A DNA stretch of 64,000 bases from assembly GCF_010389155.1 (NCBI RefSeq), contig NC_057761.1:49090213-49154212 (forward strand), in the 5' to 3' direction. Both the position numbers and the translations under genes were made by a program. The stretch is from Erigeron canadensis. Taxonomy: Eukaryota > Streptophyta > Magnoliopsida > Asterales > Asteraceae. The notes beneath the pieces are model-generated. The model saw only the letters and a program-made list of their open reading frames with translations, ran no database searches and was not told the origin of the DNA. Positions 12,071-24,417 of the stretch are shown here, in pieces. The first letter of the stretch is position 1. Each line of letters begins with the position of its first letter.

Positions 12071-12530
12071 CTAGGTTTTTTACCCGCACGATGTGCGACT
12101 AATTAAAATATCATTTATAAAACTCAAGTAACGATTATTATCGTTATATAATAAACTTTGTTTTGTGCTAGAATAAACAACAACCAATTTCGGTTACTTT
12201 ATTTTTATATGTTTCGGCCAAGAGAACGAAGGACACGAACAACAAAATTGTTTTGTTATATATAATCTAATAACAATAATATTTTCAAATGATTTCTAAA
12301 TTTTGATATAATTTATATATATTTTATAAAAGTTTTATATAATCTAGCTATAATTTCGAATACTTGGAAGTCCATGCAATGTCAAGCACAAAACAATTGA
12401 AAAAATAGATATATTTTTTTTTTCGTTTGGAAAACTTTGGAGTAAAAATATATTTAGATATAAATATTCTTTTTTTCATGTACGTGATTCTTTATGATTT
12501 TTATAATTAATATAGATATAGAAGTATAAG
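12071..12530 (-). mobile_element. Helitron 3' end (CTAG) on the minus strand
   Basis: On the minus strand the sequence reads CGCACATCGTGCGGGTAAAAAACCTAG and then T, with a perfect five-base-pair CGCAC/GTGCG hairpin, the classic Helitron 3' terminus. It ends at 12071. The 5' end is uncertain: a TCTTATACTTCTATATC-like start near 12530 is possible but not secure, so the upper boundary is approximate. Confidence 0.6.
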
Positions 12531-15258
12531 ATTTGATTTGATATTATGTTGTATTTTTCATGTACGGATTTTCTTTAAAAATTATATGAGTATTAAGATT
12601 TAATTTGTTATCATGATGTTTTTATTTAATATTTTGTATTTAATTTATACAATTAATTGAAAAATATTGTTAAAAAAAAATATGAAGATGTCATATAAGA
12701 TAAATTCTACGTGACAATGTTTAAACATAGCTTTAGTTTTAAAAAATGCTTCAGAAGGCTTGGTTAATTATTGTTTTATAATGTATATATATATATATTT
12801 CTTAAATGTTAAAAGTCAAAATTTAAATGTTAAAAGTCAAAGGATAAATTTTCTTTTCACTAAATATTGAATATATATCAAGATGGAGTAAATTAAATAT
12901 ATCGATGTATACAATGGAGTAGAACCAAATGTGGTGTAAGTTGCTGCTTTATGTGACTAAAAGACTAGTCAGTAGTAGTCACTAATAAAATGTTTACATT
13001 TTCATGAACTATATTATCCATAAAATGCATCGTTTTCTTGTAATACATTAGATTGATAATAACGATCGATGCTTATGTTTTAAGTCAATCTATCATTTCT
13101 CATGCACAAGGTCGTCTTTGATCAATGAGGTGGGGCAAGAAGTGCACAAGCCTAGGACCCAAAATCTATAAGGGCCTAAAAAGCTAACGTTTATAGTTTT
13201 TAATTACATCATCTTTTATTCTTTTTCAGATAAAAAAAAAAATTAATAACACAAAAAAGGGAAGTTTGATCAAATAGATATGTCATTGATAAATCAACAA
13301 AGGTAAAGCTAAATTTCTATAAATTTGGGGGGCGGGGGGTCTAAATTTTCATTTTGCGTTAGGCCCAAATTTTTATTGTTATTTTGAAAGACGTACGGCT
13401 CTGTTTAGACACTTAGTTTATGTTATAACCTTGTTAAGACTTAGGAGATACAAGTCTGCAATTTGAAAGTTTAACATCTTCTATATACAGTAGCTACACG
13501 TACGTGCATGTATACTTGTATAGTTTAGTGTCAAAGGCTAGGTCCACTTTACTAAACTTGAAGCATCACTAATTAAGTTGATCTTTAGATATATCTAATT
13601 AAACCCAAAATCTTACTGTACATCGTTATCGGATATATCCTCATCAATAAGAATAAAAATTGAACATGCATTAAAGCACGGAAATAACTTATTTTGACTC
13701 ATGTATTTCCATATAAGACAACCAAATCACACGCGATTGAAATCTATAATGAGCTTTCACAATCAAATTTTGTAGCAAATCCAAAGTTTTGTCCTACAAA
13801 TAACACTTGGTCTGCTCTATTTGTAAGTAGCAAAAGAGGCACTTAAAATTTAATACATATGATCGTGGGGGGCCTAGAGATAGATAGCACAACTTTAGAA
13901 GGGGAAAACAAAAAGAACATAATCCTGTTTTTAAGCCTGCGGTCTCTTTCAACTGTATCTTCCTCTTTATTGCCAATATCTGACTGAAAGTTACCTTGCT
14001 TCGCCACCCTTTAATCTTTTATTGCTACTACCAAAGAAGACTCGATATTAGATTTTAGTAATGACAAGGATGTGTTTCAAGTATTAAGAAGGTGTTGGAG
14101 GACTAAATTATCTATGCCTACAAACCTAAAACCATGATTTATTGTTCAAATTCGAAGTGATTGAATTTTTTTGCTGTGTTGACCTTCGCCTGATGATTTA
14201 CAAATTACAATAGATAGATGACCTATTTATAAGTCGATCATGATTTACAAAATGAATATAAGAATTATATAAAAGAAATATGTAAAAATGGCTACTACGA
14301 AATACGAATGCACTTCTGCTAGAAATAAAAATGTATATTTACGTATCATATATATATTTTTTCTATCTTAATTATTTAAAAGGTTAATTCGAATATAATG
14401 TAAGAATATATAACATTACTATCTACAATATTATATCAAATATTGAACTTTTCATAAAAAACTACTTTGCTTACACAATTCTAAGTTTCTTTTTTATCTT
14501 GCCATTAATACGGGTTGTCTCAGCCTTTTTGGTGCTCTAGCATTGACGAAACTTGAACACTTACTATAAAGGGATGAAACTCAATAAAACATAAAATTCA
14601 GCTTTGTTTGGGAGACTAATGTGTAATATGAAAATTATTTGAAGATTATATAAGAAAATTAGTATTAAATATAAACACTTTTGGAGGCGCTGAAACTCAC
14701 TTTGGCCCTTAAAAGTTACATCCTTATGCTCTAAGCGGCACCAATTTTTTAGGTATGTTTTAAAGTCTAACAAAACCTTTTTCTTTATGCATATATGTTA
14801 CTCAGTAGCTTTTTTGAAGCGTTTAGATACAGATTCAACGGAGGAGGTAGACTTTTTACTATTTTTATTTAAAAGAAATTTTTCTAGCTATTAAAATTTA
14901 TGAAGTTGATAGTGACCGAATTTTTATGTAAAAATAACACAACCTAATAAAAAGTTTATTTCAACTCAAATTTGGGGGCTTATTTATATGGTACTGGGAC
15001 TTAGGCCATGCCTAGTTCAAAACAACTATTAAGCCCGCGGTGGTCATAAACAATGACTGAATGTAGGTAGTTTGCTCTAAATCAGTGATATATATGTTAT
15101 TAATGTGAAAAATCGCAGATCAATTCGTAAGATATGATAACTCGTTATGATATGAACCATCTTAGGTTAATTAGTTTCAAACTCTACGATAGATCGAACC
15201 ATAAAGTGTAAAAAAGAAAAAAGAAAAAAAAAAAAAGACGTGAGAATGTTAACTCTTA
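12531..15258. other. Gene-poor spacer
   Basis: No supported gene. A short duplication AAATGTTAAAAGTCAAA occurs around 12805-12841. The 13120-13390 stretch with repeated GGGCC(T/C)AAA phrases looks like a decayed transposon fragment but could not be delimited. Confidence 0.35.
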
Positions 15259-15547
15259 GGGCGCGTTTGGTTTACATAATGTTTTTGGAAGGATTGAAAT
15301 CTGTTAAAGAAATTGAAGTTTGAAGTAATAAAATTTGACGGAATGTTTTTGATTTTTGAAGATTCAAATGATAGGCGGAATGAAATTCCTTTCGTCATCT
15401 CCATGGAATGGAGATTCCATCAAATGAGGGATTGTTAGCATTCCAACGGAATGTTATACCTCTATCTTTAACCAACCAAACACGTTAAAGATTGAAATTC
15501 AATTCCAATTACATCAGATTCCATCAAATTCTGTAAACTAAACGATC
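15259..15547. mobile_element. PIF/Harbinger-type MITE with GGGCGCGTTTGG end
   Basis: The left end GGGCGCGTTTGGTTTAC mirrors the right end (GATCGTTTAGTTTAC read inward), and TTA is present on both sides (15256-15258 and 15548-15550). The interior is a foldback of GGAATG/CATTCC phrases. No coding capacity. A degenerate copy lies at 10830-11075. Confidence 0.6.
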
Positions 15548-17632
15548 TTAGGTTTAACGCACACCTGGAATGAATGATGTTGTATTTTACTTTAAAAATA
15601 GGAACAAATTAAGGACTAAAATGTTATTACCATACATATATAGCTGACTCCGTGGACAAAAAAAACACAACAGGATGAAAGAGACACTTTAGCATATTGT
15701 GTAATTGGTGGCCGGATTTCTGATTGTGTGGGGGCAACGTGTCTTCAAATCAGAATACGAGCCACGAAATCTGAGCTCAGGTTCTCTCTTTTTGAATTTA
15801 GTGATTCAAGTTTTCTTTATACGGGTTAGTGAAAAAAAATAATAATAATCATTGATTATGAATAAAAATATCTTCATGAACATTCATAACATTTTGCTTG
15901 CTTAACCACCCAAAATTATTTGATATATCAATATTGATGATACGTCAATTAACATATACAGATTTAGAGTATGCAATCTAATATTATTATACAAAATAAA
16001 GGGGTTTATATGGATCCCATGGCACCTACCATAAGAAGGTGTGAGAAAGATTATGATATTTGGGTGGTGATTCCTTGCTGGTAACTCGTATTATGTTTAC
16101 GGTTTTATGTCATCCAATCCTATGATGATAGTGATTATGTTAACAATTGATTTGAGGGACGATAGTCCAAGTGTTTTCTTTGATGGAGTTGTCTTGCTCT
16201 CTTGTTTGAATGAATTCTTTCATTCTCGTCTATCACTATTTATAGTGAATGTTCAGAATCTTTTAGAAATATTTTATTTCTTTTCAAAGATTTTATTATT
16301 TTTGGATAGATATTATTCATTTAGAAAGATTTTACTCCTTTTGGATAGATATTATTCTTTAGAAAAATTTTATTCTTTTTGGATAGATATTATTCATTTG
16401 AAAAGATTTTATTCATTTTGAATAAATATTCATTTTGATAAATATTATACTATTTTATTGTATGTATACTATTAGGTATATATTCACGTGATCTTTTTAA
16501 ACCATTTTTCTGATTATTATAAAATATTTCTTTAGAAACATTTGAACTTGAGTCAGTCCTCTTGTAAAACTAGAATACCTTGCCACTAGAATACTAGATC
16601 ACACTTATATATATAGTGGTAGAAGAGACCCAAATCCACATTTTATTACTTAAACAATTTCACATGATTAAAAAAAAAGTCTAAGCGATAATTAAGAAAA
16701 TCTCATTTTAGAATTTAAGTTTTTTGAATTAAAAAATGTTTAAACAAAGAAGTAACAACATGGGAAAAAAAAAAACAAAACAAATGCAACTTTATAAAAA
16801 GTAATAATAATTCTGCTATTCTAACCCAAAAGACGAAATTAGTAATGCGAAAAATCAAAATAGTAAAAGGCGTGTCAAAAGTGTAAGTATTAAAAAGTGT
16901 AGGGTCCGAGAGATGCAAGTTGAGGCCAGGATTTTGTAGTTTGTCCCAATTCGTCGTCGTCTGATATGAAGAACCCAATAAAGACAGCTAGCTTCATCCT
17001 CTCCCCTCTATACATGCATACACAAATACAAACAAAGAGGACCACTGATTCGCTAACGGCCTGTCACTCTGCCCATTATTTCTTGAGTTTTGTACCTTCC
17101 ATTTGCAACTGATTTGATTTGATTTTTCCTAATTTATATCAAGATTTTGTTCAACAAAATATAAATAAAACTAGCTATCTTATTCTAGATGAAAAAAAAA
17201 GTCTCCCTAATTGCATCCTGAAATCGCCTCAACTAAGGGTGTCTTATCTACTAGTCGTTTCAATTGAAAGGTGGCAATAAAGACTCTTTTTTATAATGCG
17301 ATCTTATAAATATTCGATAGGATATCAGGTGAATATGTTTGGATATATGAAATTCGTTTAGTGGATGTGGTAAGGTGTTGGAAGAGTATATATGTAGATG
17401 GAAATCTTAGTAGACCCATACACGACCAAAAGGCAAAGATTCATTTAGCAATTGGGGTATGAAAGAGTCCCCCAAGTATAACCTAATATTTTATATTCCA
17501 CAAGATTGTTATACACTTGTGCTTTTGACTTTCCATTTTGGCTGACTTCGATGTTTTTTAAAATATTGGTTTCCTAAGCATGCTACTTATATCTACTTAA
17601 TGATGATGTTAGACAATTAGGATAAGTACATA
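15548..17632. other. Gene-poor spacer with a minisatellite
   Basis: No supported gene. The open frame on the plus strand at 16107-16421 owes most of its length to the 39 bp tandem repeat listed separately and is not judged real. Confidence 0.4.
16289..16440. repeat. ~39 bp tandem repeat, about four copies
   Basis: Units begin at about 16289, 16328, 16366 and 16405, each with the core TTTTGGATAGATATTATTC. The last copy is degenerate and changes GGATAGA to GAATAAA. The unit is 38-39 bases, so an open frame can persist across copies by chance. Confidence 0.85.
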
Positions 17633-17813
17633 TCTCTACTCCTTAATAAATCAAATTCCCTTCCCCCACATTTAATTTTCCTATCTTTGAAATATCTTAT
17701 TTGTCCTTAGACTTTTTTGTTTTTATTTTTTCTTTACGTAACTACCCAAAAACCATAATAAAGTAGACCGTCTTCCCCACTACTGCTGCTGCATTGTGCG
17801 GGTACCATGCTCG
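17633..17813 (+). mobile_element. Short Helitron, CTCG-ended, 181 bp
   Basis: The 5' end TCTCTACTCCTTAATAAA follows A17632. The 3' end carries the hairpin CTGCATTGTGCGG, then GTACCATGCTCG, followed by T17814. Its 3' end closely resembles the copy ending at 10720, including the CTCG terminus. It is probably a deletion derivative with only the ends kept. Confidence 0.6.
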
Positions 17814-20800
17814 TGAGATATGAAAAATAATGGTAGATTTGTAACATAAATATAGAAAGTATCTTTGAAAAATTTATGACAAAGAAATGTGTTGTATGAA
17901 CGATGTGGTAGTTAATCATTCCATAAACTAATTAAGTTAAACTTTAAATTATATTATGCTTTAAGGGGTTTGTTAAATACAGCCCTTAGGGTTGTGTTTA
18001 AGGTGCATAAATTGTTTGTACATTTAATATAAAAATCAGGGGTGGACTTTTAATATAGAAGATACAAGTTTTTTTATGTACGTTAAATACAGTCGTTACT
18101 TAACATTTCCCATGTTTTAAATATAAAACATACACGGTTTAATTTTATAGAACCAGACATATTTAGTGAAACGGCGAAATATCACAGCTAGAATATTTTA
18201 AATTTTCTGTCATTTTATATGGTTACATGTTTGGCGATTTTGATCACCACTAATGTCTCTTAAGTTTCTACTTTTCTAGGTATTGTTGTTTTAGTTCTTC
18301 CAAATCCCACTAGATACATAGTTTTATATTTGAAGAGATTCGATTTGTGACATACTTGCGGATTTAGCGAAAAAGGTTAAACTTGTTTTGAATTGTTGGT
18401 GTAATAGGCATATTAATATCTGATTAAGTTGTGCTTTAAATTTGTTACTTTTAGTAGCACCTTGCTAACAGTTTAATATATTTTACCATAATTGTTTAAA
18501 AAGAAACGATACACAATGAATTGATACACACGGTTTATGCTTTTAAGTACAATGGTATGTACTTTAATTTGTAGGTCGTGGTTTATGACTCACGTGTTTG
18601 ATCGTTCACATGATAAGATGGTTTGTATGATTCAAAAGTCGTAATTCAAGTTTCGTATACCTTTTCGAAGTTTTCTTATGGTGGTTAATACAAACTCTCT
18701 CGTCGGAATTTAGTTATAGTAGGACTAGTCATATATCTACCGCACCACGTTCAAAAAATAAAAAATAAAAATCTACCGCACCGCTTTTCGATAATGAAAA
18801 GCGCAGTCACAAAGCTTAAATGGCAAGTACCAATGCATTATAATATTATGAACATGTTCTCTCACGTATCATTATTATATAAAGATGGTTGCTTTTTATA
18901 TACCATATTCTTTCTCATAAAAGCTATTCATAGAAATCGTCAGAAACTTATGTAGTAAGCCTACACTCGCAACTTTTTTTTTAATATAATAAAGTAATTG
19001 TGAACTTCGTGTCAAAATACTTGTTTTTGATAGTCTTTCAATCAATTGATAGCGGTGCATCGATGTATGAGTAATCAAAGTTCCTCCACCGTTCAGTTAT
19101 ATAACTTATCTTTTGATCATCAAACTTTTATAGTAGATATTGTCTAGTCGATCGACGCACGATTGATCAAAATATTTAGTAAACTTATAAAGTCTATCAA
19201 AATTAAGGAGGAAATGAACAAGCACCGAATGAACAAACTTAATAACTTATAAAACAATAAACATGTAAATCAGATTGCTTTAAAAATACATTTTGTGTTC
19301 ATAACTACCCATAATGTAATTAATTATAACAAAAATGTAATTAATATTAACAAACCGAAGTTTTGGACATTGTATTTCAACAATACGATAAAAATGTTCA
19401 AATCATGTAACCAATCAATCAAAAACAAGTACACGTAACATCTCATATTGGTTGTCACGTATACCACGTTACATGATTTTGACAACTTATCAAATTGTCA
19501 ACAAACAATTGCCCAAACTTAATTTGTTTTTATTATATACATTTGGTCACGATGATTTTTCAATTTTTTTTGAAAAATGCATTTCTTAATTCGTGAAATT
19601 TTTTTAATTTGAAAAATGCATTTCTTACACGAGTAGTGTCTTTTTTTTTTTAATTTTTATCTCTTTATAGGGTGGACGGTATGTCATAAGGAGGGCGTAT
19701 GTGCCTAATGGGCACCGACATGAACTCAACACCGAAGCACCTATTAGGCACCACATGAGTGGGAAGCGATTAGAAACGATGGTGCATGTTTCCTTGCTTA
19801 ATTATTTGATCATACATGGTTAGAAGGAATAAAGAAATGTTTTTTTTGCATCAAGTGGAAAAAGTAAACAGCTGAATAATGACCGCATACCATCTACCCT
19901 AAGGTTGTTAATCTCAACCCGTGAATTAAAATTAATGGTCAAGATTCAAAGATAATTTTTGAATCTTAACATTTGATTTCAATCTAAAGGTCAAGATACT
20001 TTCAACTTTACCCCTAAAACTATTTATAAATTTAAGCAATCTCCATCCCTATCCTAATAACTCAAATGGACACCATTACGTGTTTTATATATTTCTGGTT
20101 CAAAGAGTAAAGGGTACTTGAAAAACATATGCTGATGACTATTTTAATAAGTTGATAATGGTTTACATTGAAAAGACATATATATACTCCAATTTAATTA
20201 GTAACACTTTGAGGATATATAAAGTAAAAGAATATCGTGGGATACGTGGGGCAAAAGAAACAAATGGTCTCAAATTTTCAATCACTTCGTCTTTGCCATG
20301 CTATAATTACTCAAACAAATTATAATTGAAATGATAAAGACGATTTTTTTTCTTATCTTTTCGCTCGATTTTCTAACTTAGGTTTCCAGTATCTTTAATG
20401 AAATCAAGCTCCTCTAAAATTGTTAAAGGAAGTTCACTTTTTCGGTTGAATATAAAGAAATATAAAAATTATCCAAAGACTAAGAACGCTTGGTAGAAAC
20501 TGATTCATTGGTTAGTGTCAATGGATAGATATGAATTGGATCATGATCCGATCTATTAGTGATCTAACTTAAATAGATCATAATTCGATCCGTCATCCAG
20601 CATATCGGATCGTGATCCAATCCATATCCAAATAATTTTAAATAAATCGATCATCATCCGTGTCTCCGGTCACCCCGTGCCCCGATTACCACTCGCCCCC
20701 AGTCACACGTGGCCCATGCTGTCTGTGCCCTTACTTTCTCGTTTCTCCCGTGATCCCAGTCAATTTTGGGGATATGTCGATCCAGATCAATTCAATGGAT

Positions 20801-21181
20801 CGATTCTATTAGATTGTTAAATGGATAAACGAATATTAATTTTGATCCAATAGATGATATTTGGATCGGATCAGATTTGGATCAATATCCAATTGTTAAA
20901 GAAAGAAAGGTGATTCTCAAAGAAATCACATGGTGAAAGGTGGTATTTATGTATTTTAAGATAAATAAATAAATTATAATAAAGTACTCGTATTTTAAGT
21001 ATGTCAATTCATATTAGATGATCTTTTTCTTAATCAAATGATTTGAAGAAAACAAATCTTGTTTACTTAGATGGACGCAGTCCAATTAATGTATCTTGTG
21101 ACATCATTAATTTTTAATTTTTGATGAATAAGATTTTTCTTAATTAATTATTTCAATATGTTAATCACTAGATACATAGTT
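17814..21181. other. Gene-poor spacer
   Basis: No supported gene. A GATC-rich foldback-like region lies at 20475-20910 and is listed separately. The rest is AT-rich with short frames. Confidence 0.4.
20475..20910. repeat. GATC-rich inverted repeat region
   Basis: Both flanks contain many GGATC/GATCC motifs (for example GGATCATGATCCGATC on the left and TTGGATCGGATCAG on the right) arranged as loose inverted copies around a GC-rich centre at 20655-20760. Iterated subterminal motifs are usual in hAT and CACTA elements, but no clean ends or target duplication were found. Confidence 0.4.
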
Positions 21182-21534
21182 GTTTTTGAGCTTTAGCTCA
21201 ATGGTTAAAAGACCACTCCCGCTTGTATGAGATATTGTGTTCAAGTCTTGGGAAGGACATATAAATTAAGTCCCTTTCTGATGGCTTGGCTTGGGTATAC
21301 CCAATTTCATATCTGGGAGGGCAAAGATTTACTCCTATTATTCGTCGTGCCTTCGGTAAGATTAGTAGGGGTTTTTTCCCGATCAGGTATTTGAAATTAA
21401 CATTTCTACTTCAAGGGAACTCTCAACCGCGAACTCGGTTAAGACAACGTATGCTAGACCTCTCGCTGTCGAATCACGACACGAAATTTTCAGCGAATTT
21501 CACCTTTTTTTAAATAAAACAAATTAAAACAAAA
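21182..21534 (+). mobile_element. tRNA-derived SINE with 15 bp target duplication
   Basis: The 5' part has an RNA polymerase III A-box, TAGCTCAATGG, at 21194-21204 and a B-box-like GTTCAAGTC at 21239-21247, spaced as in tRNA genes. An unrelated body follows, and the element ends in an A-rich tail (AAATAAAACAAATTAAAAC). ACTAGATACATAGTT is repeated exactly before (21167-21181) and after (21535-21549). This is a complete SINE and not a functional tRNA, since the cloverleaf is not maintained. Confidence 0.85.
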
Positions 21535-21582
21535 ACTAGATACATAGTTTTTCTCTTCGTCCATCTCAAAAGTTATACCTAA

Positions 21583-21972
21583 CGAGAGTAAGTACCCGCG
21601 CGTTGCGGCGGTGAGATGATGGGGGTGATAGGTCATAGAGTGTGATAGCCAAATGTCTTAGTAGTACGGACTTCGCCCTCGGATTTAAAAATTCGTCAAA
21701 AGTATATCGAATGACATCGCTGATGAAAGAGCATGAAATTTTAAGAACACCCATGTAATTTTTATAATTTATCGATGTTCGGTTTTTGAGATAAAAGATT
21801 TTGAATGAATTGGAGGAATAAATGATTTATGGAGGAGAGAGAAAACAAATGATTGGTTGAGATTTGAGGAAAGAGAAATGGTGTTAGGTAAATATAGAAT
21901 TAAAATATGGGCATTTTGGGTAAGTAAAGATTGAAACTTAAAATGCAAACAGGGGAGATCTGCTTTATAATA
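21583..21972 (-). mobile_element. Helitron tandem, unit A (CTCG-ended)
   Basis: On the minus strand the unit ends CCGCAACGCGCGGGTACTTACTCTCG and is followed by T (position 21582). It begins at the junction with unit B with TATTATAAAGCAGATC, lacking the outer TCTATACTA seen in unit B. Units A and B share most of their length, including the GAATGACATC, AAGAACACCCAT and TGATTGGTTGAGATTTGAGG phrases. No protein gene is present despite open minus-strand frames. Confidence 0.65.
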
Positions 21973-22437
21973 CGAGAGCAAGTACCCGCGCGTTGCGGCG
22001 GTGAGATGATAGGGTGACACCTAGGTCATAGGATATGATAGGTTATAGGAGTTGATATGTCATAGAGTATGATAGTCAAATGCCTTAGCCGTACGGGCTC
22101 CGCCCTCGGATTTAAAAATTTGTTGAAAGTATATCGAATGACATCTGTAATGAAAGAGCATGAAATTTTAAGAACACCCATACAATTTTTATAATTTATC
22201 GATGTACGATTTAATAAAAGATTTTGAATGAATTGGAGGAATAAATAATTTATGGATGAGAGAGAAAAAAGATGATTGGTTGAGATTTGAGGAGAGAGAA
22301 AGGGTATTATAGTTATTTTAGATAAATATAGAATAGATAGAAGGGGTATTTTGGGGAAGTACTTAAGATTAATATTGAAAAATTTCAATTTAAATGTTGA
22401 AAATTTAAGAAAAATCTACTTTATAATATAGTATAGA
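21973..22437 (-). mobile_element. Helitron tandem, unit B (CTCG-ended)
   Basis: This unit lies head to tail with unit A. Its 5' end TCTATACTATATTATAAAG starts at 22437 after an A. Its 3' end GCGGGTACTTGCTCTCG at 21973 abuts unit A directly. It carries an extra ~40 bp stretch of GATAGGTCATAGGA-like repeats near 22020-22075 that unit A lacks. Confidence 0.65.
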
Positions 22438-24404
22438 TAAGTATAGATATAGATAAGATTTAGTTCAATATGTTAACCACTAATACGTACCTTGAAAGTG
22501 TTCATTATTACGTCCTAAAATCTAATATTATTGGTCTTGGAAATATGTAACCACCATCTATAAGATAAAAACTTGTTACGTAAAGCAAAAGTACTTGTAG
22601 CTGATAGACATAATTTCTAGTTAGAGTTATAAGTTATACCTTTTAAACAATGTTATTAGCTAAAGCTTTATTTTTAAATGTATTTGATATCTGTAGCCAC
22701 AACTTTAAAAAGTATTATGTAATTTTAAATATTAAAAGTTTCTTTCAAACTAAAAACTTTTAAAACACTACTTGATTCATTTTAGAAACCTTTTCTTTTA
22801 AATAATAACTAAAACTAGCTAGTTGCATTTAAATAAATTTTTTAACATAATAAGAGTTTATTGTTTAAATTAAAAAGTTAAGATTTTAAAAAACTATTTG
22901 TCAAACGTGCCAAATATGTTATGATGATTTGAGGTTGGATAGTTAAAATTTCCACCGTACCGTTTATCAAAATGGCACAGAACAAATATCAAACAACTAG
23001 ACAAGATTTGTGACTTAGATGTTGTATAAAATTAAAGTCCTTCGATTAAAAAATATCTTTCGTGAAGCCAATAATGCAGGAAAGAGGAAAGTTGAAGCAA
23101 GGAATTAAAAGATCAGGGCAGGTGTCAAGTGAGGAGAGTTGACTCATGCCTACAAGACCTAATTGTCTTATACAACATCTACCAAGAACCAAACACCTCA
23201 TCACCCTTCCATATCCATTCACATGAAGAACTAAAATGTATAGACGGATCATAGACCACTATCACTCCATAACTCTAAAGTGGAATTTTGGATTCCATAA
23301 ATGAAACTCCAATTTGGGGAACATGTATTAAAATACGATGTCCAAATAAAGTTTTAAATTTTTTGAATTTTGAGGTGTTTTGTAAAGTTTATTTGGAATT
23401 TTATCGGTTTATTACATTATATCAAAATATTTTGTGAGTTTTAATATGATTAGATTTATGATAAAGCATCTATTGTACGTAATGCTAATTGCTAAACCCG
23501 ACTAAATCCCAAAACTCCGTTTCTCATACCCATTGTCCCCGTTTCAAAACAATTTTTAGAGTTTATCAGGCTTAATCATCTACAGACTACAATTGTTTCT
23601 AATGGTATGATAGATGTATAGGCATAAACAGTAAAATCCATATATCAATAGTTGAGTTGATTTTTTTTTGAACAACAGAAAGTTTTATTAAATTAAATAA
23701 AGATCATCTAGCAAGACGCTAAATATTGAAAAGTATTACATTCTAGAAAATAACACATTACATTATCTAGAATCTACTCGAAGCTTTAACTGCTAAGATT
23801 ACAAAAAGGTTGAAAAACTTGTGCCAATTACAGTTTCCTGAGACACAAGAAAAAACCTCACCAAAGAAGACCGTGTCACCAGTTTTCACTTCATTGGTGT
23901 TTTTTATGTAATCCCAAACAAGCTCCGAGGAACACCCGTCCCAACCAAACAAAACGATTAAAATGTGTTTGTGGATGAATTGTACGTTTACGTATCATTA
24001 CTCTTTGAAAATTCTTTTCGAGAAATGTCTATCAAGATTAAAAAACTTTTAATTTATGAAGAGTAGAAGAACTTGTTAACAAATTAACGGGTTTATTTCT
24101 CACAATTTCTATGTATTTTCTATTTGTGTCTTTCAAACCACTAAATTTCTTTGTCCATTATACGATCTTTAATCATTCATTTTTTTTTTCTTAAGTTTTT
24201 CATGTCAAATACACATCAACTTCTCGTCATCATCACATTTACCTTTTCCAACCCTTTTGCCTTCAAGTTTAATACGAGTATAAGTTATACTCCATAATAA
24301 CTTCCAATACCACAATATACACAACTATTATATAACACACAATAAAACAAAAGAAACTAACCCACTAGGTTACTATTTACCTCTTCGCCCGTGTGAACCA
24401 TTTC
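22438..24404. other. Gene-poor spacer with LINE-like tail
   Basis: No supported gene. A probable 3' LINE fragment at 23660-23960 is listed separately. Confidence 0.4.
23660..23960 (-). mobile_element. Possible 5'-truncated LINE 3' end
   Basis: On the minus strand an open frame of about 60 codons ends near 23767 and is followed by about 90 bases with AATAAAACTTTC and then a run of A at 23668-23660. A reading frame ending in a short untranslated tail and poly(A) fits a plant L1 3' fragment or a processed copy. No diagnostic reverse transcriptase motif is left, and no target duplication was found. Confidence 0.35.
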
Positions 24405-24417
24405 ACCTACTAAGTTT

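Noticed and set aside
13120..13390. GGGCC-rich stretch as an intact transposon
   Set aside because: Neither ends nor a target duplication could be found.
21182..21260. Functional tRNA gene
   Set aside because: Promoter boxes are present, but the sequence does not fold into a full cloverleaf, and it has a SINE body, tail and TSD.
22026..22388. 120-codon minus-strand frame
   Set aside because: It covers Helitron unit B, recurs in altered form in unit A, and has no Rep/helicase motif.
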